Shown: in pieces, positions 43,870 through 52,969 of the stretch
Position numbering within the stretch: the first letter of the stretch is position 1
Layout: the number at the start of each line of letters is the position of its first letter
Origin: Phlebopus portentosus
Lineage: Eukaryota > Basidiomycota > Agaricomycetes > Boletales > Boletinellaceae
Direction: 5' to 3'
NCBI GenBank assembly: GCA_037892935.1
Contig: JAYXKI010000004.1
Location: 868,001 to 932,000, forward strand
DNA length: 64,000 nt
The notes under the pieces: model-generated
What the model was told of the DNA's origin: nothing
The model's database searches: none
Seen by the model: the letters and a program-made list of their open reading frames with translations, nothing else
Translations under genes and position numbers: made by a program

Positions 43870-45545
43870 CTCGGCATCACTAGGCCACACCCCCACATCT
43901 CTGACGGTCTTTGGCACCTGCCAGGTGGTTAGTGGTTGGAGTCTGATAGCTTGAGGCTTCGTTTCTGGAGGTTTCTTCACACATTCAGCTCCCTTAGTAG
44001 GACGGACATCTGTAGTGCCTTCAGATAGAGAGACCACCGAAAATACCACAGCGCTCGTCTATCTTCCGATTGTTGTGAGACTCCATCTCATTGGATAAGC
44101 ATCACTGTACTCTATCTTTGTTCCGGCTTATACAAGTCTTTCATAGATCCCATTCGTCTGGTCCGAATGGCAGCCAGTTGCTGCCAAAGACCATGAAGCC
44201 GCGCTCAAGAGATGGAGAAAGAAATCGGGATCCAATCCCGAACCTAGGATTCAGATGCACGAAGATGAACCAGGAAATTTCCTGAAGCTTGCTGCCGCAC
44301 TTAAAATTCTTCTAGGGAGATCTATCCGAGACGCCGACCTTGACCGAGCACAGAAGAACCTTCTTGAGTACCTTCAGGGATACCTGGTAGTAAGTGTCAT
44401 CATATCTCATTTCCAAGGATTGCGTCAGTAACCTGAGGTTCATAGCTTCATCCAGATGATGTAAAACCCAATTTTCATTGGGTTTTACATCTATTCGATC
44501 AGATTCATGACTACGGGCCCGTATATTCGTTTTGGACTTTCACATTCGAGCGGTTAAACAAGGTACTCAAAGGCTACAAGACTAACAATCACAGAGGTGG
44601 AGAGGTCGAAGTTTCTTTTTTTCGTGAATTCCACCGAGACGTTCGTCTTTGGGATTTTATCACCACCATCGCACGAAGCGACGAGGCAGCGGGACTAGGA
44701 GCTGTAAAGACAGCTCGTCTTATTTTAGAGACGGACTCAGACAATTGGGGGACAGTAGCCTCTCTGTGCCGAGAGATCGATGAGGCCGCCATCGAAGGTA
44801 AGTATATATATTTCTTGGCTGCATATATCTACTTAAAAATATCAAATCATAGCTGGAAAGCATTTTTTTCTGGGACCAAGCTCCATCGGCCAGCTGACGA
44901 ATGCTCTGCAAAGTCAGCTGGTCCAATTTTACGATACTTATCATAACTACGCAAAGGTTTGCTCACTGAGCGCAAATTTTCGACCAAATACGATCCCAGC
45001 ACCAAACTTTCTTTTCACTCGAGTCGAATATCCCAGATATTTAGTTTTTGATGGCCGCCGAATCGTCCCCAGCTCCGATGTATACCATTCCCCGGATTCG
45101 ATAATTCAAACACAATTTAACGGCGGAAAATTTGTCGGCCAAGTCGTCAAGATCCTCAAGCACTCTCAGAAACTTATAGAAGGGTCCAATATCCTATTAG
45201 AAGTCCGCTGGTTCAAACCGCTCGAGCCGAACATACTTAATACATCAATTTGGGATATACAGTGAGTCATGACAAGCTCAAGACAATAGACAATAACAAA
45301 CATAATTTCCTGCATTTTATAGCCTGGAACTGGAGATCGGATTTTTTGAATTCGATACTTATCTCGAGGCGAACGAGGGCCCGCCAGCCCTTCTTTCCCC
45401 CAACAAAATCATCTCCCAGGTGTGCCGTCTCCGTATTTTATATCGGCAGCCCCGAGACACTGACGAGATCGATGAAGCGGACGATCAACCAGCCCGTAAA
45501 ATATGGGCAACAGTTGGTTTAACAAAGGACATATTGGCTAACTGA
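43870..45545 (+). pseudogene. Tnp2-type CACTA transposase, block 3 of 3 (C-terminal part)
   Basis: Resumes with ALVYLPIVV (about 44053) and WSEWQPVAAKDHEAALKRW, then EDEPGNFLKLAAALKILL. After an intron come DDVKPNFHWVLHLF, YGPVYSFWTFTFERLNKVL and GGEVEVSFFREFHR, the last two being strong Tnp2 signatures. A later exon (44850-45260) has FNGGKFVGQVVKIL, and the last exon ends with WATVGLTKDILAN at TGA 45543-45545. The exon around 44450-44590 contains a perfect 15-bp-arm palindrome. The stretch 43870-44050 is too altered to align. Confidence 0.8.
44458..44491. repeat. Perfect palindrome in Tnp2 coding sequence
   Basis: Arms 44458-44472 and 44477-44491 (GATGTAAAACCCAAT and its complement) with a 4-nt loop. 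It is read as coding sequence DDVKPNFHWVLH. Confidence 0.9.
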
Positions 45546-45786
45546 ACTCTCAAAAGCATATCGACATTCGAAAGCATTTTTTGATTCACAGCGACAATAG
45601 TACATGAGGACATGAATACGGTGAGTTCGGAACATTCTGGTGCTACAGTTACTAATGTTTGAACATGATCTAAAGAGAAAATGGAATTGAAGTCGAACAT
45701 CGATGGAATTTGAAGAGCAGAAGCTTTTAGTCAGAGGACTGGGAGTCGGTGTTGATCTGCAGGTCGAGGCTGGCAGGGTCTGCTTG
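45546..45786. other. Intergenic region between convergent CACTA genes
   Basis: Both CACTA genes end here. No further feature recognised. Confidence 0.4.
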
Positions 45787-47445
45787 CTAAAGTTTCGTCC
45801 AGGCCGCCTTTCTGAAGTCTTCGTCGTCATCCAGCCACGCTTGGTCAACCATGAATGGCCAAATGGCCTTCTTGCACCTCGGTATGCGGATGGTCTTATT
45901 CCCTAGCGAGACTCGCCTTGCCCACATTCGTACGCCTTTTGTGTCTTCTTCTTGTTCCTTGTCCATGAGCTTATCTAGTCGCTTATAGATTCTATCAAGC
46001 TTTTTAACATGAGTTCGTGAGTTGGCGTTGTATGTCATGATAATGCGACTTACCTTCTTTGAACGACAGGCCGACTTTCTTTCTTCCCAGAGCTTGACCT
46101 TGCGTCTTTGCTCTGTGGAAGTGAGAGAAGCATGTGCGGCAAGGCGAGCATAGTAGTCAGCTTGCCTTGCCTTTACATGTCCTGCCCTTACGAGGGACTT
46201 CGGCACAATCTCATCCCCTTCATCAGCAGACTCTGCTGACGAAGGGGATGAGATTTCGGAAGAGTCGAGACCACTTACCAACTCGGTCATAAGGTCGGAC
46301 TGGAAGACTTTGTCCGGTAGCTCAACATGGTACTTTGTCAAGTAAGCTTCCACCTGTGTCGCCCTCTTCTCCTTTGTCTGAAGAATCATATCATCAGAAC
46401 CAGAACGACAGCAGTATATACGGTCATGGACGTGAGTTAATCAGATTTGTGAGTGTTTCTTCAATAAAAAACACTCACCTGATGCTGACGAAGGTGCCTT
46501 CTATTGTTTCGTTTGGCTCGCTCATATCTTTTCTTCTTCTCACTGGACTTGCTGATCTGGTAAGCACGTTTCTTGTTCTCGAAAAACGTCATTGCAAGAA
46601 AATAACAGTCCTTTTTGTTGAACAAAACTCCCTCGCAGGTGTAGTGGCCAGTCGACTCATTCAACTAAGGACAAGCATGAACATATTACGTTAAGACACA
46701 TATACTCAAGCTCGAATCAGTGAGTATGTACCTCATATTGTCCAAGAAGAATTTCCACAGTCCTCCTGATAAGACTTTCGTTTGTTTCATATTTCAGCGG
46801 TTTGCCATAGTCCGGGCGGAAACCTCGTTCTGTGGGCAAAATGACGCTCTGATCGTCATCATCATCGTCATCTTCGTCGATTCGGGCCCTAGCTCTCTTG
46901 GTGAGTGCTTTCATTATTTGTCTAATTTGTCTCTAATGAAAAAAAAGCGCATATATTCAGTGAAGAAGAAGAAAGAAGGGAAAAAAGGTACGTGCCGCAA
47001 GTTCATTTCGTGCCGCCTTCTGATCCGATTTCAAGTCCCTATACCTACCTCCTAGAATGTACCCAAGATTCGTTCTACAGCTTCCACCGTCACCTTCATC
47101 ATCCGCGTCGCCATTTGCGTGCTAACCACATAAGTGCAGCATGCAGAGGAAGAACAAAGCATTAGAAAAGTAATGAGAGGTGGATGAAGAAATACAAACC
47201 GAAGTACGCTCCAATAGCAATTTTATTGCATCTTCCATTGCTGACAGCCTCTCATCATCAGGCGAGAGCCTCGGAGTGTCGCTCGAAGGAAGTTTGGAGC
47301 TCGAACTTCCTTCGAGCGAGCTGCTTATATTGGGATCGAGGTCGGGCTCTTGGTCTGGTCTGGGCGTGCTACGTAGTTGGAGGAAGATATTCCTGGTGAT
47401 GGCGGCGATTAGCTCTGGGCTGGGCTCGATGTCGAGCGTGCTCAT
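45787..47445 (-). CDS. Second CACTA gene: unknown acidic/basic protein
   Basis: ATG 47445 opens MSTLDIEPSPELIAAITRN. A Ser-rich segment and PDDERLSAMEDAIKLLLERTS follow. After introns come a basic-acidic exon (KALTKRARARIDEDDDDDDD, about 46870), TVEILLGQYE, an exon with GHYTCEGVLFNKKDCYFLAM and KKKRYERAKRNNRRHLRQHQ, and a last exon VEAYLTKYHVELP to AWTKL ending at 45787. No family is recognised. Its place at the 3' end of the CACTA element, convergent with the transposase, matches the second gene of basidiomycete CACTA elements, likely a DNA-binding accessory factor (inference). Three palindromes lie in or at its exons (46207-46255, 46449-46478, 47279-47319). No stops are evident within exons, unlike Tnp2. 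Confidence 0.6.
46207..46255. repeat. 49-bp near-perfect palindrome in coding sequence
   Basis: 24-bp arms 46207-46230 and 46232-46255 with one mismatch and a single-base centre. It is translated on minus as EISSPSSAESADEGDEI. Confidence 0.9.
47279..47319. repeat. Palindrome with 16-bp perfect arms in coding sequence
   Basis: Arms 47279-47294 and 47304-47319 around a 9-nt centre containing GAGCTC. It lies in exon 1 of the second CACTA gene (Ser/Leu-rich part). Confidence 0.9.
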
Positions 47446-47885
47446 TGCCGTGGGAATGCTAAAAATGCGGGGTATTTGACACGATGCGCTCCTGACGCAC
47501 GTTCATATGTCACGAGATCGCTATGTTGAATAATTGTGCTTATAAATAAAGTCATTTGTAACAATTAATAATCAATTTATAAGGAAATATGATCTACCAA
47601 GAGGTATAATATCACCAATATATTCCGACATTTTAGATCATCTACACAAACTACACATTTGAGCCTAGGTAATCCACACAAAACTACACAAATGCCCTGT
47701 CTAGCTCAACAAAAAAATCAGTGCTAATCCTGAAAGTTCAGGAACTTACAATCTATCAGCAAATCCGTGTAGGTAAGCTACATTTCTCATGTAGTCACGC
47801 GTTTTCTCTCCTATCAGCGAACTATACAGGCACGCGATAATCGCGTCAATACGCAGTGATTGCCAGGAATTTTGCAAATAGCTGT
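47446..47885. other. CACTA right subterminal region
   Basis: Non-coding and AT-rich. On minus it has repeated TGTAG-type motifs (GTGTAGTTTTGTGTGG, GTGTAGTTTGTGTAG), as on the left side. Presumed promoter of the second gene and transposase-binding region. Confidence 0.45.
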
Positions 47886-47949
47886 AAAATATCAAATTAC
47901 ATATCAATTCATTTATCATCATCAATAAAATACTAAATTGCCCGTAGTG
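47886..47949 (-). repeat. Right terminal inverted repeat of the CACTA element
   Basis: Inverted partner of 24311-24374. This end is uninterrupted and continues inward into ACAGCTATTTGC. Confidence 0.9.
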
Positions 47950-49099
47950 TAATATATTATGATCTGCAGATCACGTGGCTTTGATCCGTCTTTAACGCAT
48001 CAACGATCGGCGATTCGTGGTAGCGTTACATCAAATTGCATCAAGTGAAAATTTCCCAACCCGAAAATGTCTTCAAGTTGCCTTCCGTGGTATATACCTC
48101 TTTTGTTTCTATCAAACATTTGCAAAGGGGCTCGGCCTCCTTACCCATGCAATGGCGAGTTAGGAAGATTTCAGCATTAATATTGACCGAAGATGATATT
48201 AGGAACTGATTCAATTTGACACACCGGTTAAGGATGCGCGGGTTATCGCAATTCATGCATGCAAATGTACATAGCAGTTTCCCTTCATGTGTATTCTGAC
48301 GATCACTTCGAATGTCGACGCAATGATAGTACCTTCGCGCATCATATGAAGAATTTCAATTACAATGGCACGAAGCGTGGTCCGAGGAAACATCTAGTAT
48401 ACAGACTGCGACCCCAGAGACCGATTCCCATTCCGACCCGAATTTTCATTAGGACTCGCCGAGTTCCTCGTTATCGAATTTCGTTAATTTAGCAACAGGC
48501 TAAATTTTCTCAGGAAGTAAGTAGCATGCGCATGCTCCTTTCTGTGTGCGTCAAAGCCAAATGCTTCGACCTGTGAAGCAGGTCTCACAAAATAACTAGT
48601 TAATGGTGCAGTCTATTCTCGACTGGAAACGTACCTTGAACCTAGACATCGACAAAAGGCTGTCTCTCTCACTCGCATTCTTATCTAATCAGCCTTGCCA
48701 CTCCTACAATCGGATTTTGCAAGAAGAAATCTACTTCATCTAACTACTAAAACCCAACATGAAAGTGTTTTTCACAACTGCAACATTCTTGACATTGGTA
48801 TCAGACCGGGAATTGCCACTTGATGTCGTGGCAACATACGATTCTGCAGTTGTGTGAGTAAATAGGAACTTTTTGTTATCTGTAATTCCAGTCTAGAAAT
48901 AACCATGTTTGTAGGCTCAAAAACATATCCATAAGTTAATTGGTTCCCATGCATAGTGACGCACGCTACTACCCGTGGAAATGAGACTTGACGAGGAAGA
49001 GTAAAGTTGTGGACCATGTCTGGATTCCAAATATAGCTGTGAACTTGGCCAGCTCACGAGCGCACTGCACACTCCATCGCCATCTCCTGGGCAATATTA
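47950..49099. other. Region between the CACTA element and the laccase-Argonaute relic
   Basis: No gene recognised with confidence. A minus frame at 48772-49017 (MVHNFTLPRQVSFPR..) matches neither laccase nor clear Argonaute sequence. Laccase domain 3 (HCHIDWHL type motif) is absent here. Confidence 0.5.
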
Positions 49100-49618
49100 T
49101 GGGCTCTGTGGGTAAGGCAAGTCTCAACAACGTTCCTATCTTACCATCTTCAACACGTTGACATGAGCCTGTAATAAAAATCGAAGTCATAAACACTCAT
49201 CAGGTCCTGGTCTACCATTGTCCCCGCATGAGAGTCTGAGATCCCGTCTGCATCTTCCGCATTCATGGGGCGGAAGCAGGTCTGGTGGCCCTGCCTAGAA
49301 GCAATGTAAGTCGGCTTTGACTTGTATTTCTTCAATTCGCTGAATGCTTCGTTTAGCTGTTTGATCTCGGTCTCCATTACTCTCGCGTGCTGGCCATCTG
49401 AAATATCGGCACAGAATATAATGATTCGTCCAGGTTGACAATGTGCTAACGGCAGTCCTTCAAGCATTCCATAATCATATCTCGCAAGTTTTCAGTGTCT
49501 GTGAATGCTCGTATTAGACACTTGCATGGGAGCGAAATAATAAACACTTACTTCTTCCTTCGGTCCCTGCAGGGAGACGCACATGATACCGCGACCGCTG
49601 CAATGCCGGGTGCACCCT
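49100..49618 (-). pseudogene. Argonaute PIWI-domain fragment fused to the laccase relic
   Basis: In order on minus: PVKGAPGIAAVAVS (compare THPxPGxxxPSIAAVV), an intron, TENLRDMIMECLKD, then after a frame change QPGRIIIFCADISDGQHARV (compare RIIVFRDGVSEGQ). Next come KPTYIASRQGHQTCFRP and AGTMVDQDLMSVYDFDFYYR, the latter typical of PIWI C-terminal blocks. The catalytic-site region upstream and the C-terminus are missing or unrecognisable. At least one frame break (about 49444) shows it is not functional as it stands. It starts in frame with the laccase sequence at about 49618/49619. I know of no functional laccase-Argonaute fusion. Confidence 0.65.
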
Positions 49619-50934
49619 TCACTGGCTCCGTCTCAACGCCGTCGGCCTCAATGACGGTCATATTGTGGCCGTCGATCGAGAAAGTATAACTACGTTTTAT
49701 TCCTAGATTAGCGGTGACTCCAGAATGATAGAATACAGAATGCACATACGATGGAAAGCAGCTCGTGCTGATTAGTCTGAAGCGATGGCGCTTTCCTGGT
49801 TGAGCACGGATGATAGCGAGATCACCTCCGCTGGCAGAGCGGCCCTTCCCATTAGCATTAGTTGGGTTAGGGAACAAAGCAGGGGCGACCTGTAGTATTT
49901 GAGCAGTTGTCAACTGATCCATCTTTGTCGTAAGAAGCTCATTGACGGACCGAGTTGTACCAGTCTGCAAGTGTTATGACAGTAGACTCTAAGCTCAGAG
50001 TCAGTAAGCAGCGCTATACAAGTTTAGCAGAAACATGTACCATCATCGACATCATGCAAATCCGCATGAGGATCTTCAGGGTCCTATATGACCAGAGGGC
50101 TACTGAAATTGGATTTGACCTTATACTGACTGTGTGAAGTTTTGGGAAACTTTCTTACCGTAGGCCATCGCAATACTATAGTCTTACTTGAGCTCACTGA
50201 TAAGATGAAATATGTCTCGCCACTTACCTGCGTCGATAGATGAGAATGGTACCAGTACGTACCGGTCTGATCTGGAACCGAAAAATCATACCTAAAAGAG
50301 TTGCCAGCTATATGAGGGGAGAAAATGAGATTTATAAATTTCCAACAGAAAACTCTGTTCAGGGACAATAGGACATCTGCAAGGTTTGATGAACTCAGAA
50401 CGAGTCGCCAACGATGAACTGAATCGAGAACGAACTGTGTTACAAAAGAGGGACCGTCCATCTCTGTAGTACCATGCTGAAATACACCATGCCAGTGCTA
50501 CATAAGCGGAATGTTTCGACGTCAACAGTGTTGCAACCGTGCATCTCTAGTTGAAAGCTACTTACAATCGACGTTGCTCTTCTCATTGTTGGATCAGTTA
50601 GGTTGTCCACAACGTCGATCTGAGAGAGAGACGCATTCAATAAGCTTCTCACGAGCAAGCGGCAGCATGGTTGTGCACCAGAAACTGATCTCCGATATTT
50701 CCGGAAATGAGCGGTCCAGGATATTGTCCATTCGCAGTGACAGTCCTTAAGTAAGACATGTCAGAGAAGTAAAGCGCTACAGATTCTCTAAGATACTCAC
50801 GATCGACTAACGCCGTTCGGTGCGAGCTGAGTGTTCTGAATGTTCAAGCCGACCTTAACGACGTCAGCTGTAGCCCTCGTCGCAAGATGTAGAATTGTAG
50901 AGACGACGGTGATTAACGAGGCTTTCCGATGCAT
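49619..50934 (-). pseudogene. Truncated laccase (domains 1-2) with in-frame stop
   Basis: ATG 50934 gives a signal-peptide-like start (MHRKASLITVVSTILHLATR). Exons give NGQYPGPLISGNIGD, then the first copper motif HWHGVFQHGTTEMDGPSF, CPIVPEQSF, YWYHSHLSTQ with YCDGLR, and domain 2 ([53 protein letters not shown]). A TAG at 50084-50086 replaces the Tyr of the conserved LVIYDP motif. Domain 3 with the third and fourth copper-binding segments is missing; the frame runs into an Argonaute fragment instead. Not able to encode an active multicopper oxidase. Confidence 0.85.
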
Positions 50935-51017
50935 GTTGGTCGTCGAGTAAAATGGACGTTTGAATTCAGACTCTGTGAAGAGACTCCTTGAGGAAAGCGG
51001 TATCTGCAGACGTCGAT

Positions 51018-52565
51018 TAATACCCAGCTTGCTCTCAAGAGTAATCAGATATTAATCATGACGAGAATTCGAGCATACACTTTTCGCGAGCGGGCTTCAG
51101 CACCGTTACTGGACCAGTGTATCTAACACACCAGTAAGGTCAGATATTCACTCTTCCGGCGTGCGAGAAAGCTTATGATGAAACACATGGTTAGCACGCC
51201 CGAAGAATATGGATTTAGATGACGTACAAGAGTTCCAGAAGTCAGATGGTGCGGAGGCTGCCCTATTTTGAAATTCATGGAAACGGACAGACTAGAGAAA
51301 CGCTCCCATGCGAAGGATACTTCGTCGGACTTGTGTTCTAGACTCGATAACACATGGCTAGACAATGACTTCTTATTGTGAAAGATTCGGACTTCGCGCA
51401 TATTAAGCAGACCTGGATGGTTCCTCATTGACCAAGAGGTGGCAGCTTCAAGGGTCACCGTGCCTTGACGGCCGAATAGTGCCAGGTTTGCACTCAACCA
51501 AGGAAACGGGTTGGAACCAGTGAGCCATGGGAAATATGCAGGTTTATTTGTTCACTCCGCGCATCATGGCCGTATTTCCTTACGGAATGGTACTACTCTT
51601 CGTACATCCCGCTGCCGCTGCAAGTCGACTAAGTAAGCATTATACAAATAGCTCGTCGTCTGGAAAGAGAGGTCAATTCTTCTGAAGAAAACGACACCAA
51701 GCATATCCGGCATACCTCAGATGAAGCGTATGTCTTCGTGTCTCTCCGTGGATGCTCTATATGGATGCTCCTGAAGACAAGTGTAGTACCATCCATCCAG
51801 ACACAAGATGGTCTCCGGTCTGTCCGAAAGTCCATACAAGGCGTTATTATGTAATCTGATCGGCGCTTCTTTTGTTTGTACCTGAGGCATTTTGCGCGTA
51901 TGAACAGTAGTAGTCTCTTTTCTCCCATGAGCCAAACTACCCTTTCATCGTACAAGCTCCCAATTTAGTTCCAGAACATGTCTATTTCTGATTTGATTTG
52001 CCGCTCGGGCAGTTATCTTGCACCAGAATTGCGGCGTGAGAGCTCGTCAGGAACGGTATTTGGTGGTCGGAATTCAACTGGAGTGTCCGTTTGCGAATGC
52101 CCACTACATTTCACCATATTCACAACGGTCAAGTACTCATCCACTATTCCGTTCTAGGGATCTATCGCCGAAGGATGTGCCCGCCGCACCAAACTCATGA
52201 GAGAAACGCTACGGCTCCAACTTCTTTTCATCGAAGGCCGTCGACTCCGATATCCCGTTTATTCAAATGCTGGGACTACGTCTTTCCGTCCGTTCTTATT
52301 TCCGAGCGCATTCCATTCTATTTGTCTGAGAGTCAGCACACAGACCGCGATTCATCGCACTTTGCCATGGAGTGTGAACAATAAGGTACCCAGCACTAAA
52401 AAATCAGTACATGAAATCGTGTCGTATTTCGAAAAGAAAGGCAAAGGCAGTGTGGATTAAAGGAAAAACGGACTTTTCTGGAGACCATCGAGACCATGTA
52501 CTCCGTCAGATGTTTTTTTATGCCGTGGATCGTTTACTTCGGTATCATAAGAGACTTATAGTCCG
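51018..52565. repeat. Right copy of the ~1.57-kb direct repeat (partner 1-1568)
   Basis: Starts 84 bp upstream of the truncated laccase start codon and ends before 52566. It lies between the two laccase genes. A minus frame of 124 codons (51123-51497) is open here but not in the left copy and matches nothing known. Confidence 0.9.
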
Positions 52566-52969
52566 GGGTCGAAAAAGGTGTGTTCAGTCAAATTTGGGTG
52601 AAACGAAGTGTAATAAGAGATCTTGACAGCTATATACTCTCTCGAAAGTAAATTGTCTGTTACCTACCGTGATCAAGTAAAGATCTAGCCCGTTTTGTGT
52701 TCTTCCGTGATAACAATGGAAAGTAAGTCGATGCTACATATTCTCTATCACTTCAATTGGTGAGACTTGGCTCGGCGGAATCCTGCAAATGGCGGGTCTG
52801 ATTCAAGAGTCAATTACATATAATATTATATTTGAAACACCAATATGATGCAATTTGCGGCAATATTAACGCATGTACGCGGAGTATAACAAGCGTACAT
52901 TATAATTTCTGCGAAAGAGTGGAAGAGGCAGGAATTGCCGTCCAATCTGAAAAGAGTGAAGACTTAGAA
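52566..52969. other. Short intergenic region downstream of laccase 2
   Basis: No gene or repeat recognised. Confidence 0.4.

Larger units (their letters stand above)
24311..47949 (+). mobile_element. CACTA (Tnp2-type) DNA transposon carrying nested insertions
   Basis: Both ends start CACTACGGGCAATTTAG reading inward: 24311 on plus and 47949 on minus. The inverted repeat continues for 64 bp to 24374 and 47886 with two mismatches. Flanking trinucleotides are TAT (left) and TAA (right), so a 3-bp target duplication is at best imperfect. Inside lie a Tnp2 transposase (plus, three separated blocks) and a convergent second gene (minus, 45787-47445), the usual two-gene arrangement. Subterminal stretches at both ends carry many TGTAG motifs, as expected of CACTA transposase-binding regions. 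Of 23.6 kb, about 12.6 kb is a nested LTR retrotransposon and about 3.5 kb a second insertion, leaving a core of about 7.5 kb. Confidence 0.85.

Noticed and set aside
48772..49017. Minus frame as the missing laccase 3' half
   Set aside because: It has none of the laccase domain 3 motifs (no HPMHLHGH or HCHIDWH).
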